From: DATBQN01 sp963799925
Lineage (GTDB): Bacteria > Acidobacteriota > Thermoanaerobaculia > Multivoradales > UBA5704
Assembly (NCBI GenBank): GCA_963799925.1
Contig: CAWCYZ010000001.1
Location: 558,001-622,000 of the forward strand
DNA length: 64,000 nucleotides
Direction: 5' to 3'
Part shown: positions 9,025 to 16,863 of the stretch, piece after piece
Numbering within the stretch: the first letter of the stretch is position 1
Layout: each line of letters opens with the position of its first letter
Notes under the pieces: generated by a model
Told to the model about the DNA's origin: nothing
What the model saw: only the letters and a program-made list of their open reading frames with translations
Database searches by the model: none
Made by a program: the position numbers and the translations under genes

Positions 9025-10923
9025 TCAGCTCTCGACGCAGGCGGCCGGCTCGCCGACCGCCTGTTGATAGAGGGTCTTGAAGAGCAGGGGGTTCTCCCAG
9101 TACTCGACGTGCGCGGCGAGGAAGGTCGTCGCGTCCGGGTCCCTCTGGTTGCAGACCGCCTTCGGCTGCGTCTCGACGCGGGTGCCAGGCGGGTCGAAGT
9201 AGCTCAGGCTGCCGCTGATGATGTCCCACGGGGAGTAGAGGTTGATCCAGCGCTCGGGGCGGAACCGATAGTCATCGAGGAGCAGCGGCTGGGCCGCGGC
9301 GGCCAGCGCCTCGCGGGCCTCGGTCGTCTTCTGGGCCTGGAGGGCGAAGAGGAAGGCGATCTTGTTGAGCGGCGAGCCGAAGGTGAGGAAGAGGGGCGTG
9401 CGGCCGACCACGTCCAGGAAGGCGGGACTGCGGGAGCCGGCGAGCTCGTCCTCGAGGATCAGCCGGTTCAGGGTGTCGTAGACGACCACCGAGCCCAGGG
9501 AGTGCCCGACGGCGATCACCTGCCGGTACCTGCCGCCGTCCGGCTCCCGCCGCGCGTAGACGGCGCGGGCCGTCTTGCCGACGCAGTCCTTGATCTCCTG
9601 CCGCAGCTTGTTGAAGCGGTCCAGGGTCTGCGGGGTGACGTACGCCGCGACGTCGCCGGCGTACTGGACGAGCATGCTCCGCACGAACAGCCCGACGACG
9701 ACGAGGAGCGGCCAGGCGATGCCGCGCCGGACGAGGGACCAGGGATGCCCGCCCGGCGTCGAGAGCGTCAGCATCCAGCTCACGAAGCGGTAGATCGCAT
9801 AGCCCGCGATGAAAGAGACGATGCCGAAACAGAGGCCGTAGACGAGAGTCAGCCACCAGCCCCGCTGGCGCTCTCCCTCGGCGGGGAAGATCTCGCGCCA
9901 GACGCCCGCGGCGACCTTGTACGTCCGCGCCAGCAGGTAGAGCAGGACGCCCAGGATCAGGAGCCGGAAGGCCCAGGTCTCGAACCGGCGGTCGAAGGGC
10001 TCGACCGCGAAGCCGAGCACCCGCGGCCAGATCGGCTGGTCCTTGCCGGCGATCCACAGGACGTGGCCATAGAAAAGGGCGGGGGCCGAGATCCCGGCGA
10101 GGATCGTCGCCGTGACGACGACGAAGAACGCGGGCAGGCTCGCGTAGCCCACGGCGCGGCGGAGCGCGCGGGGCGCCTTCCTCCCGTGCAGGAGAATCCC
10201 CGCCACGACGAGGAGCGCGAAGGGGAGGAGCGAGACCAGGAAGGCGTTGAAGGTCGTCGTCAGGTCCAGGAAGAGGCCGTCGCTCAGCCATGCCGGGGGG
10301 CTCTGGAGCGGCGAGCGCGCGGCGACCACCAGGGCGACCGCAGTGTTCAAGACCACCAGCGAGCCGACCATGGCGAGGGCGGTCAGCAGGTAGATGACGG
10401 TGCGGATCGGGGCGGGAAAGGCTGGGTACTCGCCGAACATCCAGCGGCGGAACGGCTGGCTGCCGTTGGCGATGCCGTTCCGGCCCGCCCCGAAGAGGAA
10501 GACGATGACGTCGCGCAGCGTCACCTTCCCCTCCGTCAGGGGCGCCCAGTAGCCCTCGTAGACGTGGACCTCGTGCGCCTTTCCGGCCGCGTCCTGGAGC
10601 TCGAGGACCACCCGCTCGATCGGCACCCCGTCGACCTCCACGGTCTCGACGTTGGGGCGGGGCTCCGACTGCGGGTCGTCGGAATCCCACCGCGGATCCC
10701 TGCGCCGCAGACCTTCGGTGACCTGGTCCAGGGTCTGGAACGGGATCTGCTGCCCCATGCCATGGGCCACGAAGACCGCCACCCGCTCCTTCGCCTTCGC
10801 CGGGGCGCCGACCGCCTCCGCGTCGCGGACATCGCGGACGGCGTAGGTGGCTTCTCTCGTATCGGCCGGCTGCGGCGACCGCACGCCATAGGCGGCCGGC
10901 GGGTGCTCGGGCGAACCGCTCAT
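9025..10923 (-). CDS. Membrane-embedded alpha/beta-hydrolase (lipase-like)
   Basis: About 632 residues. The N-terminal VFVAHGMGQQIPFQ (around residue 50) resembles the oxyanion-hole strand of lipases. The nucleophile elbow AVGHSLGSVVVYD comes only near residue 470. Between them lie several strongly hydrophobic helices (e.g. TVIYLLTALAMVGSLVVL, LLPFALLVVAGILL, AFFVVVTATILAGISA, LLILGVLLYLLA, GLCFGIVSFIAGYAIY). The hydrolase core is therefore split by a large membrane domain. The chosen start has GAGGAG eight bases upstream; an in-frame ATG at 10992 has GGAGG only two bases away. It is not in an obvious operon. Substrate unknown; a lipid or ester at the membrane is likely. Confidence 0.7.
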   Translation of the reverse strand: MSGSPEHPPAAYGVRSPQPADTREATYAVRDVRDAEAVGAPAKAKERVAVFVAHGMGQQIPFQTLDQVTEGLRRRDPRWDSDDPQSEPRPNVETVEVDGVPIERVVLELQDAAGKAHEVHVYEGYWAPLTEGKVTLRDVIVFLFGAGRNGIANGSQPFRRWMFGEYPAFPAPIRTVIYLLTALAMVGSLVVLNTAVALVVAARSPLQSPPAWLSDGLFLDLTTTFNAFLVSLLPFALLVVAGILLHGRKAPRALRRAVGYASLPAFFVVVTATILAGISAPALFYGHVLWIAGKDQPIWPRVLGFAVEPFDRRFETWAFRLLILGVLLYLLARTYKVAAGVWREIFPAEGERQRGWWLTLVYGLCFGIVSFIAGYAIYRFVSWMLTLSTPGGHPWSLVRRGIAWPLLVVVGLFVRSMLVQYAGDVAAYVTPQTLDRFNKLRQEIKDCVGKTARAVYARREPDGGRYRQVIAVGHSLGSVVVYDTLNRLILEDELAGSRSPAFLDVVGRTPLFLTFGSPLNKIAFLFALQAQKTTEAREALAAAAQPLLLDDYRFRPERWINLYSPWDIISGSLSYFDPPGTRVETQPKAVCNQRDPDATTFLAAHVEYWENPLLFKTLYQQAVGEPAACVES

Positions 10924-11140
10924 CTCCGGATCTCCTCTGTCGAAGCCTGCCGCTCTTCCGCCCGGGATGGACGGCGTCGAACGCACCTTCATTTCCTCCG
11001 CAGATTGGCAAGGACTGAGAAGACGTTACCGGCGTGGGATGGAGCCGTCAAGCACGGCGGCGCGCGGGCATGCCGCATCTTTATGTGGCTATCAAGGAAT
11101 GCTTCGCGTCGGCGGCTCGCCCCGATCGCCAATCGGCCCC

Positions 11141-11578
11141 TCATCCCGCATGGCCGACGGAGAAGAAGGCGCGCACCTCCGAAGACGAGAGGTACCAGAG
11201 GAGCAGCGCGACAACGGGCACACCGATCACGGCTCGAAGCTCGATGCCGAGGGCGGCATTCACGAGGTCGCCGGTGAGGTTGACGAGAAGAACTGTGATC
11301 GCCAACCGATAGCCCCAGCGCCTGCCGCGAAAGAGGCCGTACGCCGAAGCCGCGCATCCGAGGCAGACTGTCCCGAGCAGCAGCGGTGCGCCGAGGCCCA
11401 GGAGCATAAGGCCTTCATGGGCACGCGGATTGAGGCGCCACATCGGCTCCAGCGGTCCGCCCGGAGAGAGCAAGGAGACCGCCGAAAGGCCGCTCGCCAG
11501 AGTGCCGAAGGCGAAAAAAGCGCCTAGCGCCGTGATGCCGGGCGGCCGTCTGGTGATTCGAGGCGTGGAGCGCGTCAC
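11141..11578 (-). CDS. Small four-helix membrane protein
   Basis: 145 residues starting at GTG 11578, with GGAG five bases upstream. Four hydrophobic segments are visible: ITALGAFFAFGTLASGLSAV, a segment around GLMLLGLGAPLLLGTVCLG, LAITVLLVNLTGDLV and VIGVPVVALLLWYL. Short charged loops lie between them. No catalytic motif is visible and the family was not recognised. It lies alone between the lipase-like gene and the reductase gene, all on the minus strand. Confidence 0.6.
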   Translation of the reverse strand: MTRSTPRITRRPPGITALGAFFAFGTLASGLSAVSLLSPGGPLEPMWRLNPRAHEGLMLLGLGAPLLLGTVCLGCAASAYGLFRGRRWGYRLAITVLLVNLTGDLVNAALGIELRAVIGVPVVALLLWYLSSSEVRAFFSVGHAG

Positions 11579-11617
11579 GGGAGCTCCGGCTGCCGGCTGG
11601 CGGTGAAGTGAAGCAGG

Positions 11618-12226
11618 CTAGACCGGCCGGGCCGGAACGTCAGGAAGCGTGTGCGCCAAGGTTTCTCGCACCTCGTAACGAAGCTCCACGATGCCGCTCT
11701 TGTAGGCCTTGACCTCCGCCAGATGGAGGGCGATGTCCCGGTCGAGCCTGTCGAAGAACGGGATCCCCTCGCCGATCAGGATCGGCAGGATCGAATAGCG
11801 AACTTCGTCGGCTATCCCGAGACGAAGGCATTCGGCGGCGACCATGCCGCCGCCGACAAACCAGATGGCACGAAACGCCGGCCGCAGACGCTCGTTCACG
11901 AGCTGCGCGAGATCGCCGGAGTGGAACCGGACGCTGTCCCGGGTCCGTGGCAGCTCGCGACTGGTGAGGACGAAGGTGGGTTTGTCGCCGTACGCCCACC
12001 CCAGCCCCTGCGCCTCAAAACGCAGCGCGGTCTCGTAGGTTCGCGATCCCATGACGTAACAGTCGATCGTCTGGAGGAACGCCTCGACGAATCCTGGGTC
12101 CATGGTGTCCCCACCGGCAAATTCGTCGGCGGTTTCGAGCCAGTCGACGCGCCCGTCTCTTCGAGCGATGAAGCCGTCAAGGCTCGCCGCCATGTGGATC
12201 GTCACGCGAGAATCAGGCTTTGCCAT
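11618..12226 (-). CDS. Dihydrofolate reductase-fold protein (RibD C-terminal type)
   Basis: 202 residues. VTIHMAASLDGFIARRDG is the N-terminal strand-loop typical of the RibD_C/YwjB-like family. CYVMGSRTYETAL and AIWFVGGGMVAAECL are the NADPH-binding turns, and EVRYSILPILIGEGIPFF closes the fold. These stand-alone proteins are predicted NADPH-dependent reductases, usually without a known substrate; classical dihydrofolate reductase is unlikely. Start ATG 12226 has only a weak GGGAC upstream. Soluble, no signal peptide. Confidence 0.82.
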   Translation of the reverse strand: MAKPDSRVTIHMAASLDGFIARRDGRVDWLETADEFAGGDTMDPGFVEAFLQTIDCYVMGSRTYETALRFEAQGLGWAYGDKPTFVLTSRELPRTRDSVRFHSGDLAQLVNERLRPAFRAIWFVGGGMVAAECLRLGIADEVRYSILPILIGEGIPFFDRLDRDIALHLAEVKAYKSGIVELRYEVRETLAHTLPDVPARPV

Positions 12227-12406
12227 CGTTGCGTCCCGACTTCGAGTTGAGCGACCACTGAGACTCTATAACGCCGCCCGCGCGCCGCACGGTGCGAAGG
12301 TGGGTGTATAGCTCGCAGGTCTTGGGACCCGGCTAGAGTCAGGCCGGAAGGCCGGCAAGCCGGCGCTCGCCTGCGCATGCCTGTTTTCGTGGTCCGCGCG
12401 AGCGCC

Positions 12407-12718
12407 TCAGCACGTCTTGCACTTGCAGGTCGACTTGAGGGTCGCCGGATCGCAGGTGAACGAGGCGACGCCGCACTTCGAGCAGGTGAAGTACTCGCAG
12501 GTGCACGCCGGATAGGCACAGCCGCGCGGCGGCGGGCTGCAGTGGAGGACCGCGGCCGGGAGCGCCGGCTGGGCGCCCGGAACCTCCGGGCCGAAGATCG
12601 CGGCGTGGAGCTGCTCGGGGCTCGGCGCCGGCGCGGCCTGCGTCTGAGCGGCAGGAGCGGGGACGGCGGTGAGCGCGAGGACGGCGAGCACGATACCGAC
12701 GAGGACGGTGTGCTTCAT
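12407..12718 (-). CDS. Secreted cysteine-rich small protein
   Basis: 103 residues from ATG 12718, which has GGAGG eight bases upstream. A clear signal peptide (TVLVGIVLAVLALTAVPAPA) is followed by a 40-residue linker and a compact C-terminal module with ten cysteines in about 45 residues, including CAYPACTCEYFTCSKCG and STCKCKTC at the very end. Spacing suggests a disulfide knot or metal site after export. No homolog family was recognised. It stands alone between the reductase gene and the divergently read amidohydrolase gene. Confidence 0.65.
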   Translation of the reverse strand: MKHTVLVGIVLAVLALTAVPAPAAQTQAAPAPSPEQLHAAIFGPEVPGAQPALPAAVLHCSPPPRGCAYPACTCEYFTCSKCGVASFTCDPATLKSTCKCKTC

Positions 12719-12986
12719 GGCGTGTTCCTCCGTGAGGTCGAGATCCAAGGCGAGAGCCGCTAGGTCGCTATGCCTCGAGCGGCATTGCCCTGCAATCGAT
12801 CTCGTGCGAGGCCGATGCCAGCGGGCACCCGCGGCGTCCTATGCCCACGCGCGCCCGACGAGATCTTCGTCACCCGCGAGGAGCCAGACGAGGAGGCGCC
12901 GGACGGCCTGGGCTGAGGCGAAGGCGGCGATTGACAAGCGCCGATCTACGGGTATCTTGTGGGACTGACGTACGAGGTAGGAGGAA

Positions 12987-13004
12987 ATGGAGAAGACGCG
13001 GTGA
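12987..13004 (+). promoter_or_regulatory. Five-codon upstream ORF overlapping a GTG start
   Basis: AGGAGG at 12979-12984 precedes ATG 12987, which encodes MEKTR and stops at TGA 13002-13004. That stop overlaps the GTG start (13001) of the amidohydrolase as GTGA. It may be a translational-coupling leader, or the true start displaced by a one-base sequence error. Confidence 0.4.
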
Positions 13005-14542
13005 GAACGTTGATCGCGGGGAAGATCCGTCCAGGTCTGGCTGGCCCGGCGGCCGCGGCGTGGATCGGTTGGCTCGCCGTCGGCCTCGCGGCGCTCGCCT
13101 CCGCGCGCCCCGCCGCGGCCCAGCGCATCGATGCTCTCGGCCCGCAGGTCCGCAAGTACGTCCGGGTGGGCACGCCGCGGGTGATCCTCGAGCACGTCGA
13201 GATCATCGATGGCACCGGCGGCGCCCCGGCCGCCGATCAGAACATCACGCTCGAAGGGGGAAAGATCGCCGTCATCGAGCCGGGGGCGGACGCGGCGCCG
13301 CGCGAGGGCACCACGATCCTCGATCTGCGCGGCCGCGCGGTCATGCCGGGGATCGTCGGCATGCACGATCACCTCTTCGCGCTCGTGCTGCCCGCGCAAG
13401 GCCCCGACAACGGCTACAACCGGCCGGCGATGTTCGTGCCGATGACCTACTCGGCGCCGCGCCTCTACCTCGCCAACGGCGTGACGACGATCCGCACCGC
13501 GGGCAGCATCGAGCCGCAGACCGAGCTGCGCCTGAAGCAGGCGGTCGAGGAGGGCCGGCTTCCGGGGCCCCACATGGACGTCACCGGCCCCTATCTCGAA
13601 GGGCGGTCGAGCGACAATCAGAACCTGCAGCTGCGCCAGCTGAGCGGCCCGGACGACGCCCGGGAGACGGTGGCGTACTGGGCGGCGCGCGGCGTCACCT
13701 CGTTCAAGGCCTACCAGGACATCACCCGCGCGGAGCTGCGCGCCGCCATCGAGGAGGCGCATCGCCACGGATTCAAGGTGACCGGCCACCTCTGCTCGGT
13801 GACCTATGCCGAGGCGGTCGACGCCGGCATCGACAACCTCGAGCACGGCTTCTTCGTCAACACCGAGCGCGACCCCGGCAAGAAGCCCGACACCTGCAGC
13901 GCGAGCCGGGGCGACTTCACCCTCGAGCACACGCTGCCCGGCAGCCCCGAGGCGGAGCGCCTGATCCGGACGCTCGTCCGCCATCACGTCGCGCTCACCT
14001 CGACCCTGGTCGGGACCGCCGCCGGCCGGCCGAGCGAGTGGTCGCAGGACGGGCGGCCGCTGCTGCGCCCGGCGATCCTCGAAGCCATGGCGCCGGCCGC
14101 CCGCGAGAGCTACCTCTACAGCCGCAACCAGCCACGCTCAGCGGACTCGAAGGCCGCTCTTCTGCTGCGCCGGGAGATGGACCTCGAGCGCGAGTTCGTG
14201 GCCGCGGGCGGGCTGCTGATCGCGGGGCCGGATCCCGTCGGTCTCGGCGGCAACCTCCCCGGCTTCGGCGATCAACGCGAGATCGAGCTCCTCGTCGAGG
14301 CGGGGTTCTCGCCGGTCCAGGCGATCCGCATCGCGACGCTCAACGGCGCGACCTTCCTCGGCCGCGAGCGGGAGATCGGCTCGATCGCCCGCGGCAGGAA
14401 CGCCGACCTGGTCGTGATGAAGGGTGATCCTGCCGCCCACATCGCCGACGTCGAGAACGTCGAGCTCGTCTTCAAGGACGGCGTCGGCTACGACGCCAAG
14501 CTGCTGCTCGATTCCGTCAAGGGTCTCTACGGCCAGTACTGA
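13001..14542 (+). CDS. Exported amidohydrolase (imidazolonepropionase-like)
   Basis: About 513 residues. From GTG 13001 the product starts with a signal peptide (AWIGWLAVGLAALASARPAAA). A metal-dependent hydrolase TIM barrel follows: MPGIVGMHDHLFAL gives the HxH metal pair, SFKAYQDIT the bridging lysine region, KVTGHLC and NLEHGFF further His ligands, and LIAGPDPVG the catalytic Asp. The C-terminal beta domain contains GRNADLVVMKGDP, usual for the family. Exported members act on peptides or small cyclic amides, but the substrate cannot be told. The start is uncertain: the frame is open upstream to GTG 12959, and a mini-ORF with a better ribosome site overlaps it. Confidence 0.8.
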   Translation: MRTLIAGKIRPGLAGPAAAAWIGWLAVGLAALASARPAAAQRIDALGPQVRKYVRVGTPRVILEHVEIIDGTGGAPAADQNITLEGGKIAVIEPGADAAPREGTTILDLRGRAVMPGIVGMHDHLFALVLPAQGPDNGYNRPAMFVPMTYSAPRLYLANGVTTIRTAGSIEPQTELRLKQAVEEGRLPGPHMDVTGPYLEGRSSDNQNLQLRQLSGPDDARETVAYWAARGVTSFKAYQDITRAELRAAIEEAHRHGFKVTGHLCSVTYAEAVDAGIDNLEHGFFVNTERDPGKKPDTCSASRGDFTLEHTLPGSPEAERLIRTLVRHHVALTSTLVGTAAGRPSEWSQDGRPLLRPAILEAMAPAARESYLYSRNQPRSADSKAALLLRREMDLEREFVAAGGLLIAGPDPVGLGGNLPGFGDQREIELLVEAGFSPVQAIRIATLNGATFLGREREIGSIARGRNADLVVMKGDPAAHIADVENVELVFKDGVGYDAKLLLDSVKGLYGQY

Positions 14543-14706
14543 GGCCGCTCGTCGCCGGCGGTCCGGTCGTGAAGCGCCGCGACCGCCGTGTGCAACCGCC
14601 GTCCTCTCCCGTTCACCTGTGCTGGTCGGTCAGGGCTTCCGGCCGACGGCCTCGGCGGCGCGAGCATCCGCCGCCTCCAGGCACGCTACCGCGCTCTCTA
14701 ATCGCC

Positions 14707-15942
14707 TCATCGCGCTTCCGGAGCACCGTCGGCAGAGCTGTCCGGAGCCGTGCAGATGTCGAGCACCGTGCTCTGGGTCGGGAGGATCTCCCGCCAACTG
14801 CGGACGAGATCCCGATACGCCTTGCCCGCCGGCCGCAGGTTGCGGTCGAGATCGGCGAGGCCGAGCGGATTGACCCGGCCGTTGTTCTCGCGGAGACCCG
14901 TGTCCCAGTCGACCTGGTCGGTCAGGCTGTACCAGGTGAAACCGATGATCGGCACCCCGTCCTGGCGCAGGCGGTGGACGTTCGCCCACTCCTTCTTCAG
15001 CCACTGGACCGCGTCCGGCTCCTGGATGTTCGTCTCCGTGTGCATCACCGGCAGGTGGTAGCGCTCGAAATACTGATGGGTGATCACGTAATACCCGAAG
15101 ATCTCCCCCGACAGCGAAAGGCTGCCGTCCTGATGGACCAGGTTCTCGTTGGTGACGTAGTAGTCGGTCCCCATCACGCAATGTGAACGCAGATGATGGT
15201 GATTGAACCAGTGGTACTCCTCCCGTGTCATGCCGTTGTCGAGGAGGTACTCGTACATCGTGACGTTCAGATGCACGCCGTAGGTCAGGTCGAGCGCGAG
15301 GAACCGCTTCTCGTTGTTGATCCGCGCGAGCTCCTCGCAATCCGGGTTCTCCGGATGGAAATACTGCGACGACTCGCTCTGGATGAAGACCGCGTCGGGC
15401 CGGGCCTCGAGGATCGCCTGCATGGCGAGGAGGTTCGCCTGGCAGAGGTGCTTGAGCGCGTTGACGAACGCCTTGTCGCTCTGCAGCCGTTCGTTCCACC
15501 AGCCGAACGTTGCCGAGAACGTGGCGGCGATGTAGATCTCGTTGACCGGCGTGTAGAACCGCACCCAGGGGAAGCGTTTGGCGAAGGCGCCGGCGTACTC
15601 GGCGAACAGCTTGGGCCAGTCCGGATTCTGGAAATCGCCGACCCAGCCGGGGACCCCGAAATGGCAGAGGTCGGCGACCGGCGTGACTTTCAGCCGGCGC
15701 AGCGCCGCGAACGTCTCGTCGGCGAACGACCAGTCGTACTTCCCTGCTCCGGTGTGGGCCGAGAAGTACGGCGGGCCGTAGCGCAGGTACTCGATGCCGA
15801 GCTCGCCGAGCAGCCGGAAGTCGTCCTGCCAGCGCTTGTAGTGGGCGCACTTCTCCATCTCGTCCTGGCGGACGGTCCGTCCCTGCCATTCGATCGTGGG
15901 GTAGCTGTTCTCGATCCCCGTGGCAAAAAGGAAACGTGCCAT
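14707..15942 (-). CDS. Glycoside hydrolase family 1-like enzyme
   Basis: 411 residues, cytoplasmic (no signal peptide). Retaining beta-glycosidase fold: FYTPVNEIYI places the acid/base at E135 and PVMHTETNI the nucleophile at E303, with YRYGPPYFSAHTG-like and WYSLTDQVDWDTG blocks at the expected ends. The usual family TFNEP and (Y/F)ITENG motifs are altered to TPVNE and HTETN, so the substrate may differ from beta-glucosides. The AGGGGAGGGG tract before ATG 15942 serves as a ribosome site. The SDR gene lies 18 bases upstream in the same direction, so the pair probably handles one sugar or glycoside. Confidence 0.8.
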   Translation of the reverse strand: MARFLFATGIENSYPTIEWQGRTVRQDEMEKCAHYKRWQDDFRLLGELGIEYLRYGPPYFSAHTGAGKYDWSFADETFAALRRLKVTPVADLCHFGVPGWVGDFQNPDWPKLFAEYAGAFAKRFPWVRFYTPVNEIYIAATFSATFGWWNERLQSDKAFVNALKHLCQANLLAMQAILEARPDAVFIQSESSQYFHPENPDCEELARINNEKRFLALDLTYGVHLNVTMYEYLLDNGMTREEYHWFNHHHLRSHCVMGTDYYVTNENLVHQDGSLSLSGEIFGYYVITHQYFERYHLPVMHTETNIQEPDAVQWLKKEWANVHRLRQDGVPIIGFTWYSLTDQVDWDTGLRENNGRVNPLGLADLDRNLRPAGKAYRDLVRSWREILPTQSTVLDICTAPDSSADGAPEAR

Positions 15943-15960
15943 CCGCCCCTCCCCTTCCGG

Positions 15961-16695
15961 CTAGAGAATGTCCAGCCGTCCGCCGTCGACCACCAGCAGG
16001 GTGCCGGTGATGAAGCGGGCCTCGTCCGAGGCCAGGAAGGCGACCGCCGCGGCGATGTCCTCGGGCTTGCCGACCGCCCCTTCGACCTTCTCCTTGCCGC
16101 TCTTGACGTTCGGGTTGTTCCACAGCATGGGCGTGTCGACCGCGCCTGGAGCGACGCAGTTGATCCGGTTCTTCCGGCCCTCCTGCTCGATGGCGACGGC
16201 GCGGGTGAACGCCTCCATCGCCCCCTTGGACGCGGCGTAGGGCGAGACGCCGGCCTCGGTCTCATGGGCATGGACCGAGCTGATGTTGACGATGGCGCCG
16301 CGTTCCATGTGCGGCAGGGCGTAGTGGCAGAAGAGGAAGACCGAGCGGAGGTTGACCGCGAGCACGCGGTCCCACTCCGCGACCGAGAGGTCGACCACGT
16401 CCTTGAACGTCATCATGGCGGCGTCGTTGACCACCACGTCGATCCGTCCCCAAGCCTGGAGCACCTTCTGGACGGCAGCCTCGACCTGTTGCTCGTCCTC
16501 GACGTCGGCTTGGGCGAACAGCGCATGGCCGCTCCCCCGCATCTCGTCGATCGCCTTGACGGTCGCCTCGCCATGCTGCGGGTTGAGGTCCACCACGCAC
16601 ACCCGTCCCCCTTCCCGGGCGAACCGCTCGCAGCACGCCCGCCCGATCCCCGAGCCGCCGCCCGACACGATGCAGACTTTGTTCCCGAAGCGCAT
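15961..16695 (-). CDS. Short-chain dehydrogenase/reductase
   Basis: Classical NAD(P)-dependent SDR, about 244 residues. VSGGGSGIGRA is the nucleotide-binding glycine motif, VVNDAAMM the NAG-equivalent, NISSVHAHE the catalytic Ser region, and YAASKGAMEA the YxxxK pair; VDGGRLDIL closes the chain. An Asp after the second strand (VVDLNPQ) suggests NAD preference. ATG 16695 is used here; an in-frame TTG at 16713 would add six residues. It is first gene of a pair with the GH1-like gene, and is divergent from the restriction-modification gene. Confidence 0.88.
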   Translation of the reverse strand: MRFGNKVCIVSGGGSGIGRACCERFAREGGRVCVVDLNPQHGEATVKAIDEMRGSGHALFAQADVEDEQQVEAAVQKVLQAWGRIDVVVNDAAMMTFKDVVDLSVAEWDRVLAVNLRSVFLFCHYALPHMERGAIVNISSVHAHETEAGVSPYAASKGAMEAFTRAVAIEQEGRKNRINCVAPGAVDTPMLWNNPNVKSGKEKVEGAVGKPEDIAAAVAFLASDEARFITGTLLVVDGGRLDIL

Positions 16696-16811
16696 GGAGA
16701 AGAAATGCTGCAACTCCCACGCCTAGGGAGGTCGGCGAGAAAGGGTCCTCTCGAAGTCTTGCGGCAGCTCCCGGAGTTTTACAGGGGCCGCGGGAGCTCT
16801 CCACACTCCGG

Positions 16812-16854
16812 TAGACTGGCGCCAAATCGTCCGGCCAAATCGTCCGGTAGGAGG
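16812..16854 (+). promoter_or_regulatory. Promoter and tandem repeat before the restriction-modification gene
   Basis: A -10-like TAGACT (16812-16817) is followed by a perfect head-to-tail duplication of CCAAATCGTCCGG (16822-16834 and 16835-16847), then AGGAGG (16849-16854) and the TTG start at 16864. The duplication therefore sits in the 5' leader, where a repressor or controller protein could bind. Confidence 0.5.
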
Positions 16855-16863
16855 CGCCACGGC

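Noticed and set aside
9272..11011. 579-residue frame antiparallel in phase to the lipase-like gene
   Set aside because: Same strand but wrong frame; the alternative frame contains the helices and GHSLG motif.
15193..16863. Upstream extension of the restriction-modification frame by more than 500 codons
   Set aside because: It lies antisense to the GH1-like and SDR genes; the TTG at 16864 has a good ribosome site and the family N-terminus.
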